Origin: Streptomyces spinosisporus
GTDB taxonomy: Bacteria > Actinomycetota > Actinomycetes > Streptomycetales > Streptomycetaceae
DNA length: 64,000 bases
NCBI RefSeq assembly: GCF_022698145.1
Contig: NZ_JALDAX010000005.1
Location: 248,001 to 312,000 of the forward strand
Direction: 5' to 3'
Each line of letters opens with the position of its first letter. Position 1 is the first letter of the stretch. Made by a program: the position numbers and the translations under genes. Under the pieces are notes generated by a model, which ran no database searches, was not told the origin of the DNA, and was given only the letters and a program-made list of their open reading frames with translations. Shown here one piece after another: positions 40,629-48,955 of this stretch.

Positions 40629-40646
40629 TGTTCATGTGAGTGAACA
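40629..40646. promoter_or_regulatory. Candidate operator before the sodium:solute symporter
   Basis: TGTTCA-TGTGAG-TGAACA, perfect six-base arms, lies 25 bases after the SDR stop and about 185 bases before the symporter start. The only dyad noticed in the 227-base gap. Confidence 0.4.
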
Positions 40647-40831
40647 GAGGTCAGCAAGACGAACATCTTTACTTGCTCTTGACCCTACGTCCGCTTGTCG
40701 TGTCCGCGCAACCGCACCCACGATGAGCGGGCACTTCGCGGCCTCTCCCGGCTTGCCTCGCCCCTACCCCGCTCAGGCGAAGTGCCAACCAACTGAGCGC
40801 GGTTCACAAGGCGGACCCTGGAAGGGGGCTC

Positions 40832-42406
40832 ATGAACAGTCTCGACTGGGCCGTGCTCATCGGCTACTTCGGCGTGATGGTGGCCATCGGCATCTGGTCC
40901 CACAAGCAAGTGGGCAATGTCAGCGACTTCTTCACGGCCGGCGGGAAGATGCCGTGGTGGCTGTCCGGCATCTCGCACCACATGTCGGGCTACAGCGCGG
41001 TCCTGTTCACGGGTTACGCGGGCATCGCCTACACCTACGGCGTGACGTCCTTCGTCACCTGGTCGTTCCCGATCGCGCTGGGCATCGCCATCGGCTCGAA
41101 ACTGTTCGCGCCACGCATCAACCGGCTGCGCTCACGGCTCCATGTGGCCTCGCCGCTGGAGTACCTGAAGAACCGCTACGACCTCAAGACCCAGCAGGCG
41201 CTGGTCTGGTCGGGCATGCTGCTGAAGATCGTGGACGTCGCCGCGAAGTGGGCCGCGATCGCGACGCTGCTGTCGGTCTTCACCGGCGTCACGCTCAACC
41301 AGGGCATCCTGATCACCGGCGCGATCACCGCCATCTACTGCACGATCGGCGGCCTGTGGGCGGACGCGCTGACCGAACTGGGACAGTTCATCATCCAGTT
41401 GCTGGCGGGCATCTCGATGTTCGTCGCGGTGGTGCTGAAGCTGAACGACAAGGGCATCGGCCTCTTCGACGCCTTCGACCAGCCGGCCCTGCACGGCCAC
41501 GACAAGCCGCTGGTGGGCCCCTACGGCACGGTCTTCCTGCTGGCGTTCCTCTTCATCAAGCTCTTCGAGTACAACGGCGGCATGCTCAACCAGGCCCAGC
41601 GCTACATGGCGACGGGCAGCGCCCGTGAGGCCGAGCGGTCGGCGCGGCTGTCGGCGGTGCTGTGGCTGGTCTGGCCGGTCGTCCTCTTCTTCCCGATGTG
41701 GATGTCGCCGCTGCTGGTGCACGCCCAGAAGCCGGACGGCTCCGACTCCTACGGCCTGATGACCGAACAGCTGCTGCCGCACGGCCTGTTGGGCCTGGTG
41801 ATCGTCGGCTTCTTCTCCCACACCATGGCCATGTGCTCCTCCGACGCCAACGCGATCGCGGCGGTGTTCACCCGTGACGTGGCGCCGGTGGTGTCGCGCG
41901 CGGCGCGGGCCTGGAACGAGCGTTCCGGTCTGATCGCGGCGCGGGTGACCACGGTGGTGTTCCTCGGTCTGTCGATGGCGGTGGCGACGCAGGTCAACTC
42001 GCCGACGTTCAAGGACATCATCACCGTCGTCATCAAGTGGGTCGCCGGCCTGATGGGTCCGATCGCCATCCCGATGATGCTGGGTCTGCTGCGGCCGTTC
42101 CGGCGCTCCGGCCCGACGGCGGCGCTCGTCAGCTGGGCGATGGGGCTGCTGGCCTTCTGGCTGGTCAACTACCCGATCAGCTGGAACGTCGACGGGGGCG
42201 TCCCGCTCCAGTACCAGGTGTCGATCCCGCTGGCCGTCTCCCTGGTGCTGTACATCCTCGTCGGCTACCTGAAGCCGGAGGACACCCCCGACCGGCTGGT
42301 GGTCATCGAGAAGATCAACACCGACGACGACAGCGCGGCGGTGGCCGTTCCGGCGCCGGCGGGCGAGGTGGAGGATGTCACCGGGCGTACGGCGGTGAAG
42401 GACTGA
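40832..42406 (+). CDS. Sodium:solute symporter (SSS family)
   Basis: A 524-residue transporter with about thirteen helices. Family landmarks are DWAVLIGYFGVMVAIGIWS at the start, SDFFTAGGKMPWWLSGISHHMSGYSAVLFTG (helix 1-2 with the substrate-site Ser/His region) and the later GGLWADALTELGQFIIQL segment. It imports a small solute (sugar, organic acid or amino acid; not determinable) with sodium. A cytoplasmic acidic tail follows the last helix. ATG 40832 has GGAAGGGGG upstream. Confidence 0.92.
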   Translation: MNSLDWAVLIGYFGVMVAIGIWSHKQVGNVSDFFTAGGKMPWWLSGISHHMSGYSAVLFTGYAGIAYTYGVTSFVTWSFPIALGIAIGSKLFAPRINRLRSRLHVASPLEYLKNRYDLKTQQALVWSGMLLKIVDVAAKWAAIATLLSVFTGVTLNQGILITGAITAIYCTIGGLWADALTELGQFIIQLLAGISMFVAVVLKLNDKGIGLFDAFDQPALHGHDKPLVGPYGTVFLLAFLFIKLFEYNGGMLNQAQRYMATGSAREAERSARLSAVLWLVWPVVLFFPMWMSPLLVHAQKPDGSDSYGLMTEQLLPHGLLGLVIVGFFSHTMAMCSSDANAIAAVFTRDVAPVVSRAARAWNERSGLIAARVTTVVFLGLSMAVATQVNSPTFKDIITVVIKWVAGLMGPIAIPMMLGLLRPFRRSGPTAALVSWAMGLLAFWLVNYPISWNVDGGVPLQYQVSIPLAVSLVLYILVGYLKPEDTPDRLVVIEKINTDDDSAAVAVPAPAGEVEDVTGRTAVKD

Positions 42407-42426
42407 CGTCCCGTCAGCAATGCGTG

Positions 42427-42459
42427 AGGGCCCGGGCCGTGACATGCGGTCCGGGCCCT
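42427..42459 (+). terminator. Terminator after the symporter
   Basis: Stem AGGGCCCGG (42427-42435) with CCGGGCCCT (42451-42459) and a 15-base loop, 21 bases after the symporter stop. Confidence 0.8.
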
Positions 42460-42487
42460 TCTGCGTGCAGACGTGCAGACTGGCCGC

Positions 42488-43090
42488 ATGACACCGACCG
42501 ACCCCAAGGCCGACCTCCTCCGCTATCTGCAGGACGCCCGCGACGCCCTGCTGTGGAAGCTCGAAGGCCTGCCGGAGTACGACATCCGCCGCCCGCTGAC
42601 GCCGACCGGCACCAATCTGCTGGGCCTGGTCAAGCATGTGACCTTCGTCGAACTGGGCTACCTGGGCGACACGTTCGGCCGCCCCTCCGGCGAGCCGAGC
42701 CCCTGGGCCGAGGAGGCCCACGCCGACGACCCGAACGCGGACATGTGGGCCACCGCCGACGAGTCGCGCGAGCACGTCGCCGACCGCTACCGCAGGGCGT
42801 GGGCCCACGCGGACGCGACCGTCGAGGCACTGCCGCTGGACACGGTCGGCAAGGTGCCGTGGTGGCCGGACGAGCAGAGCGAAGTGACGCTGCACCACGC
42901 CCTGGTCCGCGTCATCGCCGACACGCACCGCCACGCAGGACACGCCGACATCCTGCGCGAGACGATCGACGGCGCGGCGGGCTGGCGCGAGAACAGCCCC
43001 AACCTGCCGTCGGACGACGCGGAGTGGTGGAAGCGGTACCGGGACCGGCTGGAGCAGGTCGCCGAGGAGGCTGCGCGCAGGGCGCCGTAG
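42488..43090 (+). CDS. DinB-fold (DUF664-type) protein
   Basis: A 200-residue four-helix protein with the DinB metal-site pattern: LLGLVKHVTFVELGYLGD (first His) and VRVIADTHRHAGHADILRE (second and third His). The DinB group in actinobacteria includes mycothiol-dependent transferases. Substrate unknown. ATG 42488 was chosen because the sequence motif begins there; a longer in-frame start overlaps the terminator of the symporter. Confidence 0.88.
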   Translation: MTPTDPKADLLRYLQDARDALLWKLEGLPEYDIRRPLTPTGTNLLGLVKHVTFVELGYLGDTFGRPSGEPSPWAEEAHADDPNADMWATADESREHVADRYRRAWAHADATVEALPLDTVGKVPWWPDEQSEVTLHHALVRVIADTHRHAGHADILRETIDGAAGWRENSPNLPSDDAEWWKRYRDRLEQVAEEAARRAP

Positions 43091-43144
43091 GTTTCGCGTT
43101 CAAGGCGTAGTAGGGCCTGTGCGCCGGGCGTCGTAGGGCCGTGG

Positions 43145-44260
43145 TCAGGCGCGGGGATAGCGGGCCAGCCAGCCCGGGGCCGAGCCTGCGGGGCCGTGGA
43201 GGGCCGGGCCCTGGGTCATTTCCATGGCGAAGTCGTCGGCCAGTTCGAGGAGGGTGGGGCGGCCTTCCAGTTCGGCCAGCCAGGCCGGGGGGAGGGCCGT
43301 CTCGCCGTGCAGGGCGCCGAGGAGGCCGCCGGTCAGGCAGGCCGTCGCGCCGGAGGGGCCGTCGTGGTTGACGGCGAGGCACAGGCCGTGGCGGACGTCC
43401 TCACCCACCAGCGCGCAGTACACGGCGGCGGCCAGCACGCCCTCCGCCGTGCCGTCCCCCGCCAGTTCGGCCACCCGGGCCGGTGTGGGCATGCCCTGGC
43501 GGACCGCGCCGAGCGCGTGCTGCAGCGCGGCCCCGACCGACTGGTGCCCGGGCCGTGCGGCGAGCAGCGCGAGCGCCCGCTGCACGGCCCCGTCGAGACT
43601 CTCGCCGCGGGCCAGAGCGTGCACGATCACGGCGTACGCCCCCGCCGAGAGATAGCCCATGGGGTGCCCGTGGGTCTGCGCCGCGCACTCCACCGCGAGC
43701 TGCACCACCAGCTGCGGCTCCCAGCCGACCAGCAGTCCGAAGGGCGCGGAACGGGCGACCGCCTCGGGCCCGACCTCGCCGGGGTTCTTGGGCACGTCCA
43801 GCGTGCCCATGGTCTCGTCGCCGAACCCGATAAGCAGGGAGCGGGCGGGGTCCCGGCGAGCGTAGAGCCACTCCTCGCGCGCCAGCCAGCCGTCGTCCTT
43901 GCGGCGCTCGTCGGGCCCCCAGTCGCGCTGGGTGGCCGCCCAGCGCAGATACGCCCGGTGCAGATCGGTCGGCGGATGCCAGGCGCCGGTGTCGCGGCGG
44001 ACCTGGGCCCGTATCAGCCCGTCCACGCTGAACAGGGTGAGCTGCGTGAGATGGGTCACAGCACCGCGTCTGCCGTAGGCGAAGGCGAGATCGACGACGC
44101 CCTCGGCGCCGTACGTCTCCCGGATCTCGTCGAAGAGCAGCCCGTCGACGGGCGCTCCCAGCGCGTCCCCGAGGGCGGATCCCAGCAGGGTGCCGCGCAC
44201 CCGGCTCCGGAAGTCCTGCTGCTCGACACGGCCCCAGACGGCCCCGGTCGTCACGTCCAC
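43145..44260 (-). CDS. ADP-ribosylglycohydrolase (DraG)-fold protein with altered metal sites
   Basis: A 371-residue DraG-family protein (RGTLLGSALGDALGAPVDGLLFDEI, residues 12-36). Active members need two Mg ions held by Asp residues of a TDDT motif and of a late GDxDST motif. Here the first reads AVTHLTQLTLFSVDGL and the second NHDGPSGATACLTGGLLGAL, so the acidic pairs seem to be replaced by HL and by P/G. The fold is probably intact but hydrolysis of ADP-ribose bonds is doubtful. GTG 44260 has GGGGAGG upstream. It faces the divergent/nearby STAND-TPR gene on the same strand, 138 bases upstream. Confidence 0.85.
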   Translation of the reverse strand: MDVTTGAVWGRVEQQDFRSRVRGTLLGSALGDALGAPVDGLLFDEIRETYGAEGVVDLAFAYGRRGAVTHLTQLTLFSVDGLIRAQVRRDTGAWHPPTDLHRAYLRWAATQRDWGPDERRKDDGWLAREEWLYARRDPARSLLIGFGDETMGTLDVPKNPGEVGPEAVARSAPFGLLVGWEPQLVVQLAVECAAQTHGHPMGYLSAGAYAVIVHALARGESLDGAVQRALALLAARPGHQSVGAALQHALGAVRQGMPTPARVAELAGDGTAEGVLAAAVYCALVGEDVRHGLCLAVNHDGPSGATACLTGGLLGALHGETALPPAWLAELEGRPTLLELADDFAMEMTQGPALHGPAGSAPGWLARYPRA

Positions 44261-44398
44261 CAAGACCTCCCCTCCGGCACCTCCCGACGCATGACAGCTC
44301 AGCACTGTAATCGAACGGGAACGGTGGGTTGAGAGGGCAGAGTGATATGCGAAATGTTGGCCGAATGATCCGTGGCGGTCAGGTGTCGGCGTCGGTGA

Positions 44399-47300
44399 TC
44401 ACTGTTCGGTGACCACTGTCAGGTAGTGGCCGATGCGCTCCCGGTCGGCGTCGGGGCTCTGCTGCAGTTCGGTGAGGATGCCGGTGAGGTAGGCGAGGTC
44501 GTCCCAGTCGCTGCCGGCGGCCAGGAAGTCCGCGAGGCCCCGGTCGGCCTCCGCCCAGTCGGCGAGGGCGCACCCGGCGAAGCACCGCCCCTGCGCGCGC
44601 TCCAGCTCGTCGGGGTCCTCGCCCTCGTCCAGGAGCCGGGTCAGCTCCCGCCACAGGGGCTCGGCGGTGTGCAGTCCCTCGGAGCGGCTGACGACCATCG
44701 CGAGGTGGAAGGTGCCGGCGATCGGTTCGGCCGTGCGCAGTGCCTCGGCCGTCCGCCGGGCCTCGGCCCATCGTCCGTGGTGGCGGTGCGTCTCGATGCG
44801 GCACTCGTCCAGTTCGGGGCCGGGCCCCGCCGCCCGTTCCGCGTCGGCGAGCCGGGCGTCCGCCTCGTCCCAGCGGCCGGCCAGCTGCAGCACGTCGACG
44901 GCCCTGCGGCGGGCCCAGTCCGCCTCCGTGCCGAGGGCGACGCACCGGTCGAGGTCGGCCAGCGCCCGGTCGACGTGCCCCGTCGCGACGAGGACCCGTG
45001 CCCGCTGGCCGTGCGCCCACCCGTCCTCGGGATCCAGCTCCAGGGCCCGGTCGAGACAGCGCAGCGCCTCCTCGTGGTTCTTCTGCGCGCGGTGCACCGC
45101 TCCGAGACTGGCCAGTGTGGGGTCGTAGTCGGGGCTCAGTTCCAGGACCCGGTGGAAGAGGGCGACGGCCTCCTCGTAACGGCCGTCGCGTCGGTACTGC
45201 TCCCCCAGCTGGTGGCTGAAGGCGTCGACCCCGGGGTCGAGTTCGACGGCCCGTCGCAGGTCCTCGTACATGCCCGCCCGGTCGCCCAGCCGGTCGCGGG
45301 CCTCGGCGCGCACCCACAGGGCCCAGGAGTAGTCGCGCTTCAGCTCGAAGGCACGGTCGAGGTCGGCCAGCGCCTCCTCGCTCCGGCCGAGCGCGAGCAG
45401 GGCCTCTCCCCGGCTCGCGAGCGCCGACGGGTAGTCGGGCCGGAGGGAGACGGCCCGGGTCAGCTCGGCGACGGCGTCCTCCAGGCGGCCCGCGCGACGG
45501 TAGGCGTCGCCGCGTTCCGACGCGATCCAGGCCACGTCGGGAGCGCGGGAGACCGCCAGGTCGAAGTCGGCGAACTCCTGCTCCGGCTCTCCCCTGCTGC
45601 CGTGCAGACGGGCCCTGCGCACCAGCGCCCACAGGTCGTTGGCGATGCTCAGCGAGCGGTTGAAGTCGGCCAGCGCGGCGTCGTACTGTCCGAGGCCGTG
45701 CCGGGAGACGGCCCGCCCGGTCAGCGCGGCCGTGTCGGTCGGATCGAGGGCGAGGGCCCGGTCGAAGTCGGCCACGGCCTCCTCGAAACGGCCCGCCATC
45801 CGGTGGGTCTCCCCGCGTTCGGTGAGGATCCACCTGGTGCCGGGGGACAGTTCGGCCGCCCGGTCGAGGGCCGCCAGCGCCGCCGGGAGCTCCTCCATCA
45901 GCCGGAGCGTGAGACCACGGCAGTAGTGGGCCACATGCTGCTCCGGATCGAGCTCGATCGCGTGATCCAGGTCCGTCAGGGCCCGTGCGTACTCGCGGCG
46001 GACGCGCAGTTCCCTGGCCCGCAGCACATGGGCCAGCGCGCGGCCCTCGGCGTCGAGTCCCGGGCGGGCCAGGAGCAGATCCGCCGCCCTGGTCAGGCCC
46101 AACTCCTCGTCCGTGAGCGCCTCGCCCAGGTCCCGGCCCCAGTCGAGCAGGACCGGGTGGTCCGTGGCCTTGCCCGCGTCCTCCAGCATGCGCGCCCAGC
46201 GACGCCCCGTGACCTCGTCCGCGTTGTAACAGGCCTCGACGAACCTGCCCAGGGCGTCGGCGAGCGCCGCGGGCGGGCGGGCACAGAGCTGGTGGTAGGT
46301 CTCCTCCAGGAGCAGCGCCCGCCACTCCTCGTCCTTCCACAGGCTGCCGTTTCCCCAGCTCGCCTCGCAGTCCGCGCGCCACTCCCCGTAGGCCTCCGCC
46401 AGCTTCCGGTGCCGCGGCGCCCAGGTCCGCGGATGCTCGCGCCGCTCAAGACGCAGCATCTGCGCCCGTACGACGTCGTGGTACTGCGTGCGCTCACCGC
46501 CCGCGTCGACGAACGGCAGCGACGTCACCCACTCGTACAGCTCGTCCCGTTCCTCGTCCGGGCGGTCGACCAGGACCCGGAAGACGTCGGCGTCCAGCCA
46601 CCGCGGCAGGGCGCACAGCGTGGCGACGTCCCGGCGGGCCTTCGGCTCCCCGTCCAGGAAGCGCTTCACGGCGGCGGTGCTCGGATCGCGTACGCCCTCC
46701 GGGCCGACCGGGGCGTTCGTCGCGAGCGTCGACACGAGGACCGGCAGGCCGCCGGTGATCCGCAGCACCGCCTCGACGACCGGCTCGGCCACCACGCCGC
46801 GTGTGGCGAGCAACTGCCGTGCCTCCGCGTCGGTGAACGGCTCCAGCGGTACGTCCGCGACGGAGTACAGGCCGCCGCGGCCGATGTCACGGGCGCGCTG
46901 CCCGGCGGTGACCACGACGAGCGTGGCGGGCAGCCGGCGCTCCTCCTCGTCGCCCGTGAGCATCTCGTGCAGCCACGGTTCGAGATACGGTCCGGTCCGC
47001 TCGTACGTGTCGAAGAACAGGACGACCCACCGGCCCCCCGAGGCGGCGTCCCGCAGTTCGCGCAGCAGCAGCGGGGTGAGCACCTTCTCCGGGGTCAGGA
47101 CCAGGTCCCGGTCCTCCTCGTTGCGGAAGCGGGCGCCGAGGCCGGCCCACAGGCGGTCCGCGCCCTGGGCGAGCCGGTCCGCGGGGATGCCTCGGGTGAC
47201 CACACCGGCGAACGGGACGGTGGCGTCGACCAGCCCGATACCCATCTGTACGGCTGCCGTGCTGCCGGCCGACGCCGTCGGTGGTTCGGGGGACGACGCG

Positions 47301-47677
47301 GCGGCAGCGGCCGCCTCGGCCTCGCGCCGCCGGTCGCGGTAGGTGGCAAGCCTGCGCTCCAGCGCCTTCAACCGGCGCCCCTGGTCCGCGAACTGACGGC
47401 AGATCACGTCTAGGGCCTCGGGAACGCTGCCCGCGCCATCGCCGACGTACACGGTCAGCGCGCCGCGCTCGCGCGCGAGATGGTGCCATTCCCGGATCAG
47501 CGAGGTCTTGCCGACGCCTGCCGGGCCGTGCACATGGAAGCGGAAGTGGTGGCGTGCGTCCGTGGGCGGGATGTCGAAGTTCTGCGCGAACAGGGCCCGT
47601 TCGGACTCCCGGCCCACGAAACCGGCCCGCACGCTCTGCCGGTTCAGCTCCTGCAGCGACGGATCCGACTGCGCCAC
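44399..47677 (-). CDS. Large P-loop NTPase (AAA16/STAND-like) with TPR repeats
   Basis: A 1092-residue protein. VGRESERALFAQ near residue 20 and GPAGVGKTSL (51-60) are the start of an AAA16-type NTPase domain; VVLFFDTYERTGPYLEPWLHEML is the Walker B region. From about residue 500 to the end there are about sixteen TPR-like 34-residue repeats, such as ALTDLDHAIELDPEQHVAHYCRG and EALRCLDRALELDPEDGW. The plan matches signal-sensing STAND regulators. The GTG at 47677-47675 with GAGAGGA upstream is preferred to an earlier in-frame codon at 47740. Function unknown. Confidence 0.87.
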   Translation of the reverse strand: MAQSDPSLQELNRQSVRAGFVGRESERALFAQNFDIPPTDARHHFRFHVHGPAGVGKTSLIREWHHLARERGALTVYVGDGAGSVPEALDVICRQFADQGRRLKALERRLATYRDRRREAEAAAAAASSPEPPTASAGSTAAVQMGIGLVDATVPFAGVVTRGIPADRLAQGADRLWAGLGARFRNEEDRDLVLTPEKVLTPLLLRELRDAASGGRWVVLFFDTYERTGPYLEPWLHEMLTGDEEERRLPATLVVVTAGQRARDIGRGGLYSVADVPLEPFTDAEARQLLATRGVVAEPVVEAVLRITGGLPVLVSTLATNAPVGPEGVRDPSTAAVKRFLDGEPKARRDVATLCALPRWLDADVFRVLVDRPDEERDELYEWVTSLPFVDAGGERTQYHDVVRAQMLRLERREHPRTWAPRHRKLAEAYGEWRADCEASWGNGSLWKDEEWRALLLEETYHQLCARPPAALADALGRFVEACYNADEVTGRRWARMLEDAGKATDHPVLLDWGRDLGEALTDEELGLTRAADLLLARPGLDAEGRALAHVLRARELRVRREYARALTDLDHAIELDPEQHVAHYCRGLTLRLMEELPAALAALDRAAELSPGTRWILTERGETHRMAGRFEEAVADFDRALALDPTDTAALTGRAVSRHGLGQYDAALADFNRSLSIANDLWALVRRARLHGSRGEPEQEFADFDLAVSRAPDVAWIASERGDAYRRAGRLEDAVAELTRAVSLRPDYPSALASRGEALLALGRSEEALADLDRAFELKRDYSWALWVRAEARDRLGDRAGMYEDLRRAVELDPGVDAFSHQLGEQYRRDGRYEEAVALFHRVLELSPDYDPTLASLGAVHRAQKNHEEALRCLDRALELDPEDGWAHGQRARVLVATGHVDRALADLDRCVALGTEADWARRRAVDVLQLAGRWDEADARLADAERAAGPGPELDECRIETHRHHGRWAEARRTAEALRTAEPIAGTFHLAMVVSRSEGLHTAEPLWRELTRLLDEGEDPDELERAQGRCFAGCALADWAEADRGLADFLAAGSDWDDLAYLTGILTELQQSPDADRERIGHYLTVVTEQ

Positions 47678-47766
47678 CGGTACGTCCTCTCGCCCGCGAA
47701 CCCTGACCCCCCATTCTGGCTCACCTCGTGGCGGGCCCACTGATCGCCACAGGGAGAATGGCTGTC

Positions 47767-48264
47767 ATGACCACCACCCCCCGAAACCCCCTGACCGTCA
47801 CGGCCGCGCTGCTCACGGCGACGGTCGCCCTCTACATCGCTCTCGTCGCCTTCGGCAACATCACCGACTTCGGCACGAATCAGGCGTTCGTGCAGCACGT
47901 CCTGGCCATGGACACCACGTTCAAGGACGACGACCTGATGTGGAGAGCCATCACCAACAAGGGCCTGCAGAACACCGCTTACGTCGCCATCATCGTCTGG
48001 GAGACCGTCGCCGCGCTGGTCCTGGTCTACGGGACCTGGCTCTGGGCCCGGCGCGAGAACGCCCGCGCCCGCGCCGTCTCCACGTACGGCCTGCTGATGC
48101 TTCTGCTGCTGTTCGGCGCCGGGTTCATCGCGGTCGGCGGCGAGTGGTTCTCCATGTGGCAGTCGAAGACCTGGAACGGACTCGACGCCGCGCTGCGGGT
48201 GTTCGTGCTCAGCGGGGTCGTGCTGATCGTCGTGCAGCTGACCGGCCGCGGGAGCGAGGACTGA
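47767..48264 (+). CDS. DUF2165 membrane protein
   Basis: A 165-residue protein with four membrane segments (VTAALLTATVALYIALVAF; AYVAIIVWETVAALVLVYG; TYGLLMLLLLFGAGFIAVGGEW; FVLSGVVLIVVQL), and GNITDFGTNQAFVQHVLAMDTTF after the first, which is the DUF2165 signature. Function unknown. ATG 47767 with GGGAG upstream. Divergent from the STAND-TPR gene. Confidence 0.85.
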   Translation: MTTTPRNPLTVTAALLTATVALYIALVAFGNITDFGTNQAFVQHVLAMDTTFKDDDLMWRAITNKGLQNTAYVAIIVWETVAALVLVYGTWLWARRENARARAVSTYGLLMLLLLFGAGFIAVGGEWFSMWQSKTWNGLDAALRVFVLSGVVLIVVQLTGRGSED

Positions 48265-48308
48265 CCGGCAGTCCGGCCTTTTCGCGTCCGGCTTGCTTCA
48301 GGTCCCGC

Positions 48309-48878
48309 CTACTTCACGACCGTGACCTTCGTCCCGGCCGTCCCGAACGCCCACATCGCCGTCCCGTCCGCCGTCCGCATCCGGATACCGCCCGTCGGGG
48401 TTCCGGAGGCGGGCGGCGGCGAGGAGCCGTCGAGCGCGTTGGAGAAGGCGATGTTGGAGCCGGACTTCACCGAGAAGTACACGATGTGCTCGATCTGCAC
48501 GCCGTCGGAGCCGGTGATCGGGCCCTCGGTGCGGGTGCCGACGGTGTAGGTGCCCGGGTCCGGGGCGACCGTCCCGGGCCAGACGGCGAAGGTGCGCCGG
48601 GCCGCGTCGCTCGCGTCGACCAGCCAGACCGTCTTCTGCCCGAGCGAGTAGACGATGCGGCGCCCCGTCCCCGAGCCGTCCGGCACCGCGGCCGGCGGCT
48701 TGGACGCGGTGGGCTTGGGATGCGCCGACGCCGACGCGCTCGGCCGGGCCGCGACCGCGTGCGGCTTCGGTCCCTTGTCGGCCTGCACGGCCAGGACGGT
48801 GACAGCGGCTATCGCTCCCACCGTCAGGCCGGTCACCCAGACCTTCGAGGCTGGCACGGCTCGCATCTCCTCGGTCAC
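48309..48878 (-). CDS. L,D-transpeptidase-like membrane-anchored protein without catalytic Cys
   Basis: A 189-residue protein with an N-terminal anchor (VWVTGLTVGAIAAVTVLAV), a Ser/Pro-rich linker, and a domain starting RRIVYSLGQKTVWLVDASD that follows the YkuD (L,D-transpeptidase) pattern to GGIRMRTADGTAMWAFGTAGTKV at the end. In active enzymes that last motif reads SHGCVRM; here the catalytic Cys is replaced by Gly and the His before it by Thr. It may be a non-catalytic wall-binding protein. GTG 48878. Confidence 0.75.
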   Translation of the reverse strand: MTEEMRAVPASKVWVTGLTVGAIAAVTVLAVQADKGPKPHAVAARPSASASAHPKPTASKPPAAVPDGSGTGRRIVYSLGQKTVWLVDASDAARRTFAVWPGTVAPDPGTYTVGTRTEGPITGSDGVQIEHIVYFSVKSGSNIAFSNALDGSSPPPASGTPTGGIRMRTADGTAMWAFGTAGTKVTVVK

Positions 48879-48955
48879 AGGACCCTCGGGCCCCTCGATC
48901 CCCCCGGACCCGTCGGAACAGGGGTCCGATCATCGTACTGTGATGCTTCCGCTCC

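Noticed and set aside
44426..47413. A 995-codon frame opposite the STAND/TPR gene
   Set aside because: Long antisense frames are expected in very high-GC DNA; the leftward frame carries the P-loop and TPR motifs.
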